A stretch of 64,000 bases of DNA from Paratrimastix pyriformis (Eukaryota; Preaxostyla; Paratrimastigidae): NCBI GenBank assembly GCA_027972325.1, contig JAPMOS010000012.1, forward strand, positions 491,501-555,500, written 5' to 3'. Position 1 is the stretch's first letter; each line of letters opens with the position of its first letter. Shown here in pieces: positions 53,940 through 64,000 of the stretch. A model generated the notes under the pieces. That model made no database searches, was not told the origin of the DNA, and was given only the letters and a program-made list of their open reading frames with translations. Both the position numbers and the translations under genes were made by a program.

Positions 53940-56803
53940 TATGACGACGAGGGGGGATGAGCTTCCTGTGCTCCATCCAGCCGAAGAGGTCCCGCCAGAA
54001 CTCGGCCATCAGCGACTGGCCCTGGTGCAGGTGGTCCCGGCTCAGCTGCGCGGCCCAGTGCCCGGGGGACATGGGGTTTGTGCAGGCAGGGCAGGGCAGG
54101 CAGCAGGGCAGGCAGCAGGGCAGGCAGCAGGGCAGGCAGCAGGGCAGGCAGCAGGGCAGGGCAGGCAGCAGGGCAAGGCAGGCAGCAGGGCAGGGCAGGG
54201 CAGGGCAGGGCGGCGGGCCCTGAGGGGGGCGGACCCGGAGGATCTTGACGCTCCACTTGAGCACATTTGGGTGCGGGTCGATCAGCTGCCATTGCAGCGA
54301 GTAGGCCCGCACTGCCGGGGGTGGAGGCACACCGGGCGGGCAGGCGGTGAGTCGGCGGCGGGGAAGAGCAGCAGGGCGGGGCGGAGGGCGGAGGGGGGGG
54401 GGGGGGGCGGCGGACCGTGCGAGAAAATCTGGACGGGGTCCTCGTGCCAGGGCCACCCCGAACTGCCACGCCGGGCCCATCACAAAGACCGCCACCACTC
54501 GACTCCTGCGTGCCACCCGGACCACAACCACGGGGTAGTGAGCGCGGGGCCAGGCCCGATGTGTGTGTGTGTGTGTGTGGGGGGGGGGTGGGGCCGGGGC
54601 CGACCAGTCGGCGGGGCGAGCCGGGCGGGGTCGTCGATGACGGTGAAGGTGACCGCGGCCCGCCGCCCGGCTGTGGGTCACCGTGACCGTGTCGGGTGGG
54701 CCCCTGGAACTCGCCGTCCTTCTCCGTCGGGGCCGCGTACCTGCGCCGTGTGGGCGGCGGGGTGGCAGTGGCGGGGGGGGGGGGGGGGGGGGCAGGGGCG
54801 GTGAGCTCGGAGGGCAGGGGACAGGAGGAGGAGGAGGAGGAGGAGGACGGGGGGGGGGGGAGGGAGGAGGGCAGACTCGCCCGAGGAAGTCGCGGGCGTT
54901 GTAGATGGTGCACAGGGCCGTCAGCGAGGCCGGGACCATGATGATGGGCGCTGCAACCCAAAAGGGGGGGGCGGGGCGGGGCGGAGTGGTGGTGAGCAAC
55001 CATGAAGACGCCCGCGAGGGAACGGGGGGGGGGGGGACACGGACACTTGGAGAGTCTGCCGCGGGGGCTGGTGGGGAAGGATGTGGTGGCCGTGGCCGCG
55101 GCCGCGGGGCCGGCCGCTGCTGCGGGCTGGGGTGGGGCCGCTTGTCCGATCTGAGAGCCGGGCTGCTTGGCGGCTGCCGCGCCCGCTCGGCCTTGATCCC
55201 CTGCGGGCCGGCTGCCGTGGCGGCGGCGGTCTTCTCGAGGAGCCGCAGGATGCCCGCGAAGGACTGCGGCCCCACCCGCGCAAAGCCCGCGCAGCCCACC
55301 AGCGGCCAGCAGAGGATCGAGGGTGGTGATGAGGGAGAGGAGCCGGGGATGACACGAAGGGTGCACGGGAGGAGGGCGGCGTGGGGGCGTGGTAGGGCGG
55401 GGTGGGACGGGGTGGGACGGGGGTGGGACGGGGACGGGGTGAGACGGGGGGGGGGGGGGGGGGGCGACCTTCTTCTGGCAGCAGAGGATGGAGTTGCGCG
55501 TGAAGAAGAGCCGCTCCTTGGCCCGGATGGAGGCCGTCACGGCCGCGTCCACCTCCACGTACAGGTTTTCCTGGGCCGCCACGACCAGCCGCCGCCGCCA
55601 CCACCACCACCACCGCCACCACCACCACCACCACCACCCCATCCCGCACCCCGCAAGGGCGCCCAAAGACGACGAAGGCAGCAGCGAGGACTCCAGTGGT
55701 GAGGAAGCGCCCGGATGGATGCTGGGCCTTGGGGAACGGATGCATGGGATTGGTGGTCGGGAGGGGGAGGCAGCGCCGGGGGGGTGGGGTGGGGCGCGGA
55801 CCTTCTTCTTCTGGGCCGCGTCGCGCTGCTTGGCGGGGTCCTCCTGGTCCACGTCGCGGACCGTCTGGCGCTTCTTGGCGGCACGCTTGGCCTTCAGCTC
55901 GGCGATCTTGTCCTGATTCATGCGCCCGTCGAATTGCCTGGCCAACGGAGAGGCCGGCGGGGTGGTGGTTGTGGTTGTGGTTGTGGTTGTGGTGGTTGTG
56001 GTGGTTGTGGTTGTGGTGGTTGTGGTTGTGGTTGTGGTTGTGGTTGTGGTTGTGGTTGTGGTGGTGGTGGTGGTGGGTGGATGAGGAGGAGGATGATGGG
56101 CAGCGGATGGATGGGGGATGGGGGAGCCTGCTGACGGACGGGATCTTCTCGACGGTTGTGACTGCCGCCGATCCTGCCGTGGATGACTCGAGGCGTCGCA
56201 CGAAGTCCTCCTTCGACCGTTGGATCTGTGGTCCCCACCCCCACCCCCACCCACACCCACCCGCGACCGGAACAAGCAAAGAAGGCGACAAACTTGGTAC
56301 GCTCCCGACGAGCAGCGACACAGACTTCTTCCAGACGGGGCTTCATGGACTCCTATCGGTCGGGCGGAGGGAGAGAAGATCAGCGGGGAGAGTGAAGAAG
56401 GCGATGCCCAGACATCTGATGCAGGTTGGGTCTCGGCTGGCTCCGGAAGAGATGTGCTTGTAATAGGTACTCCGGCAAAGACGGGGATGCTCTGCACTTG
56501 GCTTGAGGTCTGCTTCTCACCCTTCATGTACTGCAACAGATCGCGACGATGCACGACAGGAACATAACCGAAGCTCTCCGCGGTACATTTATCCATGTAC
56601 TCGGAATACGGAATCGTCTCATTCTTCAACAGGAACCAGACTGTATCCAAAGTCAGGTAAGGACCTTTGGAAGTCTGATAAGAGGTCTGGGTGTCACGGG
56701 GGAACTGGATGTTATGCTCAGGAAAAGCAATGAAGTTGTCACGCAGCTCAGGGAGGGGCTTTTTCAGAACGACACACTCCCTGAGCAAGCTGAGCGGGTC
56801 CAT
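53940..56803 (-). CDS. CDC73: CDC73/parafibromin, Paf1-complex subunit
   Basis: Cdc73 is a subunit of the Paf1 transcription-elongation complex. The start at 56803 gives MDPLSLLRECVVLKKPLPEL, then KGPYLTLDTVWFLLKNE and VPVVHRRDLLQYMKGE, as in the family N-terminus. A short exon (ESMKPRLEE) joins IQRSKEDFVRRLESS (about 56230), matching the KKPRIEDEE-to-RLDKERLAARLE step of the human protein. Then come MNQDKIAELKAKRAAKKRQT (about 55920), NLYVEVDAAVTASIRAKERL (55570), APIIMVPASLTALCTIYNAR (54950), and the C-terminal Ras-like domain: DWSRVVAVFVMGPAWQF (about 54490), HPNVLKWSVKILRVRP (54275) and LMAEFWRDLFGWMEHRKL (54010). The exon near 54620-54680 shows a family-like strand (AVTFTVIDDPARL) one frame off from the exon end (ADW), a possible one-base error. 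The final codons and stop are not resolved. Confidence 0.88.
54083..54215. repeat. GGGCAGGCAGCA minisatellite
   Basis: About ten units of 5-14 bp lie in an intron of CDC73 between the last two exons I can place. Confidence 0.85.
55963..56074. repeat. GGTTGT hexanucleotide repeat
   Basis: About 18 GGTTGT/GGTGGTTGT units lie in a CDC73 intron, just upstream on the coding strand of the exon encoding QFDGRMNQDK. On the coding strand the array is ACAACC-rich. Confidence 0.85.
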
Positions 56804-57085
56804 GGCGATGGAGTTTGAGTGTTCGACCCTGGGACGGATCCCATTCAGCAGGCAAAACTCGACATTCGTCTTCTCCCCCCGCGGCCCAACAAATCCAAAT
56901 AATCCGCTTTAGAGTTACAGAGGGATATGGAAAGGGTGGAAGGATTAAAAAAACAACAAACAGGAAGCCCGGGCTGTTCGCCTTCACATCATGAGGGTGA
57001 ACATCGAGGATGGCAAAGCCATTGCGCTCCAGGAGGAGAATGAGGAGGAAAAAGAAGGGGTGGAGTGGGGAAACGGGAAATGGGC

Positions 57086-60000
57086 TTAGTCGGCCGCGTC
57101 CGCTGCTCCCAGCAGGGACTGGCCGGCCGTGCCGCCCACATCGGCCAGTTCGCTGGCGGCTGCCCCGCCGGCGGCGCGGGCCTTGGGCGCCCTCTCCTTC
57201 TCGAGGAGTTCGATGATCTGTTCGATGGTGGGCCGGTCCAAACGGCGCTCCTGGAAGCACCAGGCCATACACCGGCGCAGCTTGGCCGACCCGTGCTGGG
57301 GCGGCTCCAGCCGGAGGTGGTTGTACCCGATCTCGAAGCGCAGCCGTTTGGGGTGCACATCGGCAAAGGGACGCTGCTGGGTGAGAAGCTCCCTACAGGC
57401 CAGACCCCCCCCCCCCCCCCCCCCAAACCCGCGGCCAGCCATCATGCAGCAGGAGATCAAGACGGGGACAAACGTCAACGAGGGGATGTTCAACGTACGA
57501 GCGGGTTGGCTGCGGCCGTGGGACGGGTGGAGGAGGCCGCCCGCGGACCAGATGAGCACGCCGAAGCTCCAGATGTCGCTCTGGGCTGTGAAAGGCTCCC
57601 CCCGCAGAAAACTGGGCTCCGACCAGGCTGAGGGGGTGGTGTGAGCGCGCATGTGTGGGCAGTGGTGTGGGGCGGGCGAGCGGGCAGATGGAGCCGCGCC
57701 GCGGGGATCGTCTTACGCGGGCAGGGATTTTGTATTTTATTTATTTATTATTAATATGGGGGGGGGGGGGGGGGGGGGGAGGAGGTTGCGGACCGGCCAT
57801 GTTCTCGTCGGTCGGGGCCGAGGAGATCCGGCCGAAGTCGGAGAGCTTGGCCCGCCAGGACATGTCGAAGAGCACGTTGGAGGCCTTCAGGCGCCGGTGG
57901 AAGACGGGCGGCTGCATCGAGTGCAGGTACGACAGCGCGTGCGCGCAGTCCAGCAGGATCTGACGCCGTTGGTGGGCCCTGCCGTCACAGAGGGTGCCCG
58001 GGCGGGCGGGCGGGTGGGGTGGGGTGGGGGATGAGGGGATGAGGGAGAGGCTCACGGGGCACCGGGGCCGGCCTCGTGAGGGGGCAGGGGCAGGGGCAGG
58101 GGCAGGGGCAGGGGCGCCGGTGGGCCAGCGGGGGCGGACGTGATGGCCCGGGCCGAGTCGTGCAGGAGGTGGTCCAGCGAGCCCCGCATGCAGAACTCGC
58201 TGACCAGCACGAAGGGCACCGCGTCCTGGGCCCCCACGAACAGCACCAGGTTGGGGTGTCGCAGGTGCCTGGCCCGAGAGGGGGGGGGGGGGGAGAAGGC
58301 AGATCCGGGGTGACATGACACATGCGTGAAATCATGAATCGGACGGGCTCCTGCTCCCTGCCCCCGACGCTCTCGGCCCGCAGATTCGCGTCCCTCCGCA
58401 CCGCCACGCCTCCGGTGCGGACTTGAGGATTGCGGCCTCCTGGCGGTACTGGGCCAGGGTCTGGGCCACCCGGCGGGGCGAGGGGTACCGCTTCTTGACG
58501 GCCACGGCCATCCCCGTCAGGTCTCCCTGGTAGAGCTGTCCGGCCATCCCACACCCGAGACACCCCGTGCATATGTGCGGGGAATGTGTGTTGGGTGTGT
58601 GGGGTGTGTGTGGGGTGTGTGTTGGGTGTGTGGGTGTGTGGGGTGTGCGATGATGGTGGTGGTGGTGGTGGTGGTGGTGGTGGCGGCGGCGGCGGCGGCG
58701 GCGGGATTGCGGACCTCGCTGGCGGGGCCGTCGGCGATCTTGCGGCGGATGATGAGCTTGTTCAGGTCGACGCTGACCAGGTCGTCCTCGTTCATGGCGC
58801 GCAACTGCAGGGGGTCGGGGGCAGAAGGGGGCAGAAGGGGGCAGAAGGCGGGGGGGGGGGGCGAATCAGTGGGAGACACCCTCGGCACGGCAGCCATCCC
58901 CCCTCGACCACCATTCTCCCATCCGCCCAGCCGCCGAAGAACCCCGCCCCACACCGCAGCATCCATGCCCCCCCCCCCCCCCCCCCCCCCAACCGTGCCC
59001 CTTATGGGTGGTGACGATGCTTCCCGGAGGAGGGGTGAGGGCAGGTGGGTGGGGGACCTGTTTGCGGCCCGGCGGCGGAGCCATCGCCAGCAGCAGCAGG
59101 CCAGCAGCAGGATGAGCACCACCAGGCCCACCACCCCGCCCATGAAGCTGTAGATGAAGACCGTCGAGACCACGTAGTACTGCCCCAGCCAGCCGTCCCC
59201 CAAACCACCCGCCCGGCCGCTCGGGCCACCGGCCACAGCCGGAAGAACAGATGATGAAGACAAAGGACGCGGTGACGGGAGTGGACTCTGAGGCAGAGGG
59301 ACGACGGGCGCGCCGGGCCCACGGGAGCCGAGGCCCAACCCGACGGGGCCCACGACGGGACGGGGGGAGGGGGGGAGGGAGGGAGGGAGGGAGGGAGGGG
59401 GCAGGGACCTGCTCGGTGGTGTCGGAGAAGCGGCAATTGTCGTTGGCGATCGAGACGACCGACGCGAAGGCCACGTCTGGTGGGGGGGGGGGGACAAGGC
59501 CCGCGGGAAGGGCAGGGAAGGTGAGGGCAAAGGACAAAACAACGGACAAAGGATAAGGGCAAGGGCAAGGGCACAAGGGCGGGATGGCCTGTAGGCGGGC
59601 GGGGGGCGGACCGGTCTTGAAGCGGCACGCGATGAATGTGGTGTGGTTGGGGCCCTGCACGAGGACGCCCATGATGTGCTCGCTGCGGGCGGCGGGGTCC
59701 TCGGCGGCGGGCTCCTGCAGGCCGGCTGGAACTGGAAGAGGCCCCGGGCCTCGATGAGCACCGTCGGGGCGAACCCGCCCAGGTCGATGTTGGTCGAGAG
59801 ACGCACAAGCTGCGGGGCAGGGATCCCTGCACACCGCCGCCGCCGTCGTCACCGCCGCCACCACCACCCACCCACCACCCACCCACCCATCACCCATCAC
59901 CCATCACCCACCACCCACCACCCACCACCCACCAGCACCACCACCACCACCAGCACCACCGGGCCGCACAACCCGCACCCGCGCAAAAACACAGTGCCAG

Positions 60001-63000
60001 TCAGATCTCCGAGGCCCCGTCCCAAAAAAGGCAAAGGCAAAGGCAAAGGCAAAGGCAAAGGCAAAGGCAAAGGCAGAGGGCGGGCAGGCGGGCAGGCGGG
60101 CAGGCGGGCAGGCGGGCGGGACGGACCGCACCGGTCCGAGGGGCACTCCTGGCCGCCGCACCAGACCCAGGGCACGTCGGGGTCCTCGTGGCCGGGGGCG
60201 CCCTCGAGGTGGACCTCCTCGGCGAAGGCCAGCCCGCTGGCGATGACGTACAGGTTGCAGTACCACGGGCTCGGCTGGTCGCGCTCCATCACCCGGTCGA
60301 CCGTGTTCCCCGCAACAGCGAGCCCCCCTCCACGGTCACGTTCACCCCTGGGGGGGGGGGGGGGGGGGGCAAATGGGGAGCCCGGGGGCGAGGCAGGCAG
60401 GGGGGACGGGGGGTGAGCAGGTGAGACGAGCATCGTGGTCGCCACCGTTTCACGGCCCTCACCGTCATGCCCCACCCCGCCCCGCCCCCGGCCCGCCCCA
60501 CACCCGTAGGGCCAGGGACGGACGATCGCCATAGAAGGCGGCCCCCTGGTTGTTGAGGAAGCTGCAGGCGGTGAGGCGGACGCGGGGCAGGGCCCCCGGG
60601 GTCGCGGTCGAGGTGACGTAGAGGCCGGCCGAGTGGGGCGCGTAGGTGGCGCCGGCGGCGCTGGCGGAGGTGTTCTGGGGCGGCCAGGCCTGGCAGCCCT
60701 CCACCAGCACGCCCTTTAGCTCCACCTCCGCCTCGTGGGCTGTTCCCCCAGCCCCCCCAGCCCCCCCCAGCCCATCCACACAGATCGCAGATCGGGTCAG
60801 ACAGCGGTGCGGGGCGTGACGGGCGGCGGCTGGAGGGGGGGGCAGAGGGAGGCGGACCGGAGATTGCGCCGCCCCTGACGGCCCCCGCGGCCCGGACGGC
60901 CGACTGGCGGATGGCGAGGCGGCCCCCCGCCTGGTAGAGGGCCCCGCCCTCGGTCTCGGCCAGGCCGGCCGTGTTGTCGGCGAAGGCGCACCCCTCGACC
61001 AGCACCCATCCGCACTCCTCCACCCGGATGGCTCCGCCCACGGCCCGCCGCGAGGGGGCCCTGAGCCAAGGCGGGGGGGGGGGGGGGGGGGGAAGCGGAG
61101 ACCCCATCGGGCCGCGGGGCGGGGATGATGGGCGGTGAGCGGGTCCGTGCGGTGCGGGGCGCATTCGGGGCGGGCGGCGGGGGGAACCTGTGGGGCGGAC
61201 CGGCTGCCGGTGAAGGTGCACCCCGTCAGGACGACCGCATCCATGGACTGGGCGAAGAGGGCCGCCCCGCCCGAATTCTCGAAGGCCGTTTCGTCCAGCT
61301 GGTTCTGGGGGGGAGGGAGGGAGGGGAGGGGAGGGGGGAGGGAGAAGGAGAGGGAGATGACCGTCGGTCGGGGGAACGGCAGGCCGAGAGAGAAGCCGAG
61401 AGAGAAGCCGAGGAGGAGGAGGGAGACGGATGGTGGAGGCGGGGCACAGGGCGGAGGAGGAGGTCGGCGCCTGGCGGACGTCGACGAAGTTGCATCCCTC
61501 GACGGCCACGGAGGCCCCGGGCCCGCCGGCCACCAGGTAGACGGCCGCCCCGGCCAGGGAGGCCCCGCAGCGGGTGAAGTTGCACCCGGCCAGGGCCACC
61601 TCGAGGGCGTGGGGCGAGGCGATGGCCCCGCCGGCGCACTGGCGGCCCCGGCAGGCGTTGTCCTCGAAGGAGCAGCCGGCGGCCCGGAGGGAGCCCTGCT
61701 CGAGGTACAGGGCGCCCCCGCCCGTCGAGTGGTCCACCCGGTTGCCCGCGAAGCGGCACCCGACCAGGGCCAGCCCCGGCCGCTCGGCCGTGCCCACGTA
61801 GATGGTGCCCGAGCCCACCAGGGCCTGGTTGCCCTCGAAGCGGCACCCCCGGATGGTGTGGGCCGTGGGGGCGGCCCCGCCGGGCGCCTCCGCCGGGGCG
61901 AGCAGCTTCTCGAAGGATAGCGCAGCCCCGTCGTCGTTCTCGACCACGTTGCCCGCCAGCAGGCACTCCTCCAGCCCCAGGCTGCCCACCCGGTGGCCGA
62001 AGACGGCCCCTGGGTGGGTGGGTGGGTGGGTGGGCGGGCGGGCGGGCGGCGGGCGGGGAGTGGGGCAGAGGTCGTGATGTGTGGGCGCAGCGCCGGCATT
62101 GGGAAGGGGAACTGGCCGCCCTGACACAGGGGGGGGGCGTAGAGGTGTGCTGGGGGGGGGGGGGGGGGGGATGGATGGGGCGGGCGGACCCCCGTCGCGG
62201 CGGCTGCGGTTCTGGTCGAAGGTGAGGCCCCGCCAGCGGATGGTGCCCGCCGACTGGAAGGTGATCGCCCCGCCCGTGGAGGTGGTGGCCCGGTTGGCCC
62301 GCAGCTGGACGGCCTCCATCTCGGCCCGGCCCACCTCCAGCAGCTGCACCGCACCCCCGGCCAGGGCCCGGTTGGACTCCAGCACCGACCTGCCGCCCCC
62401 GCAATCAAAAGAAGCGAGCGGAGCGGATGGTCGGGTGGTGAAGCCTCGGCTGGCAGTGACGGAGGGGCGGCGCGGCGCGGGCGCGGGCGCGGGCGCGGCC
62501 TGCCGACCGGGCGATGGTGACGTTTTCGAGGCGCTCGACCGAGAGGCAGCCGCCCGAGCCGATCAGGGCCGCGTTGCCCCGGCACTCGACCCCCTCCAGG
62601 GCCAGTCGGCCCATCAGGAACCCGCACAGGGCCCCGCCGTCGCCCTCTGTACATCTGGGGGCAGGCAGGGAGGGACGGTGAAGCAGGATGGAGGAGGGGA
62701 GAGAGCGGTCTTTCATCCACCCCCCCCCCCCCCCCCCCCCCCCACATCCCACAGTCCGCTTCCGCCTCCCCGGGGGCGCCCCCCGCGGCGGACGTGTTAT
62801 TGGCTAAGGTGCTGTTGACGGCCTCGACCGAGTGCACGTCCAGGGCGAAGACGGCCCCGCCCAGGGTGCCCTGGTTCTGGACCAGGATGCTACGCGGGTG
62901 GCGCCCAGAGGGGCCATGAGGGGTGTGCCGGCAGAGCGGCGTGGGCTGGGGCGTGGGGTGGCGGTGCGGACCAGTTGTCGAGGGCCAGCAGCTGGCCGAA

Positions 63001-64000
63001 GTAGAGCGAGATGGAGCCCCCGAAGGCCTGGGCGGTGTTGCCCTCGAGGCGGCACCCATCCAGCAGCAGCCGGCCCTCGACCAGGTCGGCCGTGAGGGCG
63101 CCCCCGTAGTCGGCGGCCCCGTTGCCGGCGAAGACGCACCCGGCCAGGGTGACCTCCCGGGCGGCCCCCATCCAGTAGGCCCCGCCCGGCCCCAGGGCCT
63201 GGTTGGCGAGGAAGGAGGAGCCCTCCACCCGGACGGCCTCGGCCAGGTCGACGGCCATGGCCCCGCCCGCGGCGGCCCGGTTGCCCGTGAAGGCGCACCC
63301 GGCCAGGGCCAGCTGGCCCACCCCGGCCACGTAGAGGGCGCCCCCCCGGCCGCTGGTGGCCCGGTTGTCGGCGAAGGTGCAGTTCTCGAGGCGGGTGCTG
63401 TTGGCCTGGCGGATGGCCAGGGCGCCCTGCATGTCGCTGTTGGTGTTGCCCACGAAGCGCACGTCCTGCATCCGCACCGCAACGGCCTCCTCCACGTAGA
63501 GGCCGCTCCCGTAGTCGGTCGCCCGGTTGCCCTCGATGCGACACCTGCCGCGCGGGGGGGAGGAGGGACCGAAAGAGGATGCGAACGTGAAGAGAGGCGC
63601 AGGGGAGGTGGGAGGGGGTGCGGAGCAGACCCCACGACGACCACCTCGACGGCGTAGATCAGGTCAAAGCCGCTCCCGGAGCCCGTGGCCAGATTGCCCT
63701 CGATGGTGCTGTTGCGCAGCTCGACCCGGGTGGCCCCGTCGGCGTACAGGCAGGCCCCCAGCTCGGCCCGGTTTTGGCGGAAGGTGCACCCGTCGAAGGA
63801 CAGGGCCCCCCGGTGGGACCGGATGGCCGCCCCCCATGGCTCCCGGATGGCCGGCACCTGGGTGAGGTTGGTAAAGGTGGACCCGACCACGGTGAGGCTG
63901 TCCCCGGCATTGTCGATCTGGGAGGTCCCTTGGGCCGAGCGGAAGGCGCACCCATCGACCAGCACCGAGGCGGCCCCCTCGACGAGAATACTCGAAGCCA
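57086..64000 (-). CDS. Receptor-like TKL (pseudo)kinase with Pmp-type beta-helix ectodomain (N-terminus beyond the right edge)
   Basis: From the right edge to about 60500 the exons encode a long series of parallel beta-helix/Pmp-like repeats with GGA(I/L/V) and GCxFxxN motifs: VDGCAFRSAQG, GCTFRQNRAEL, GGALYVAGVGQLALAGCAFT, GGAVQLLEVG, and GCRFEGNQALVGSGTIYVG. A Cys-containing membrane-proximal part follows (60300-59410). A transmembrane helix (VVGLVVLILLLACCCWRW, about 59130-59075) is next, then a juxtamembrane segment (LVSVDLNKLIIRRKIADG) and a TKL-type kinase domain. That domain shows AVAVKKRYP (VAVK Lys), HLRHPNLVLFVGAQD, LVSEFCMRGSLDHLLHD, HRRLKASNVLF, LSDFGRI, FTAQSDIWSFGVLIW and RPTIEQIIELLE; the stop is at 57086-57088. 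The catalytic HRD is HRR, and the APE position reads differently (WSEPS). DFG and the Lys are intact. I infer a surface receptor with weak or no kinase activity. Exon borders in the ectodomain are approximate. Confidence 0.8.
60038..60080. repeat. GGCAAA hexamer repeat
   Basis: About seven copies are followed by a GGCGGGCA array (60080-60120). Both lie in an intron of the receptor-kinase gene. Confidence 0.85.

Noticed and set aside
55963-56074. Interstitial telomere tract
   Set aside because: GGTTGT and GGTGGTTGT do not match common telomere repeats, and the array sits inside a CDC73 intron like the other, unrelated intronic arrays.
64000-64000. Fonticula alba as the source organism
   Set aside because: GC content and TKL kinases would suit it, but BBS2 and other ciliary-type genes argue against a lineage without cilia. 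I leave the species open.

Overview
The window reads as nuclear DNA of a GC-rich, intron-rich, probably unicellular eukaryote. I see no bacterial operons, ribosome binding sites, rRNA or tRNA. Genes are split by many short introns (about 46-240 bp in the well-modelled genes), carry low-complexity Pro/Ala/Gly/Ser/Asp stretches, and are packed almost edge to edge on both strands. BBS2, a CSPP1-like protein and an LRRC23-like protein suggest a lineage with cilia or centrioles. I do not name a species.

Layout. BBS2 (minus; C-terminal part runs off the left edge) is head to head with a TRAF-type zinc-finger gene (plus), and a decayed 2.0 kb pogo-like DNA transposon sits between them. Next come cofactor-independent phosphoglycerate mutase (plus, 7.0-9.1 kb), a very large LRR/coiled-coil/RP-x-S-A-motif locus (minus, 9.5-23.0 kb, one gene or two), and an ATAD5/Elg1-type PCNA-unloader subunit (plus, 23.1-32.8 kb). 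Then follow an LRRC23-like protein (minus), a YdeI-domain/MGMT fusion (plus), NUBP1/Nbp35 (plus), a CSPP1-like protein (minus, 37.5-46.6 kb), an unrecognised 227-residue protein (minus) and fibrillarin (plus). The rest of the window is minus strand: a secreted GH2 exo-beta-D-glucosaminidase, CDC73/parafibromin, and a beta-helix receptor-like (pseudo)kinase whose N-terminus lies beyond the right edge.

By function the genes fall into genome maintenance and transcription (ATAD5-like, MGMT fusion, CDC73), housekeeping (phosphoglycerate mutase, fibrillarin, NUBP1), cilium/centrosome (BBS2, CSPP1-like, LRRC23-like, perhaps the RP-x-S-A protein), and surface or secretion (glucosaminidase, receptor kinase). 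They are not one pathway. What they share is architecture: head-to-head starts 43-123 bp apart, introns stuffed with minisatellites and sense-strand poly-C, and an unusual 5' splice site.

The most striking observation is that splice site. Of 50 introns I placed in the eight best-modelled genes, 44 begin GTC (typically GTCCGC or GTCTGT) and only 3 have the usual purine at +3. Exon coordinates come from hand reading of frames plus remembered family alignments. Seven genes give exon sums that are whole codon numbers end to end (phosphoglycerate mutase, ATAD5-like, MGMT fusion, NUBP1, fibrillarin, glucosaminidase, and the 227-residue protein). Models for the large minus-strand low-complexity genes are only approximate.
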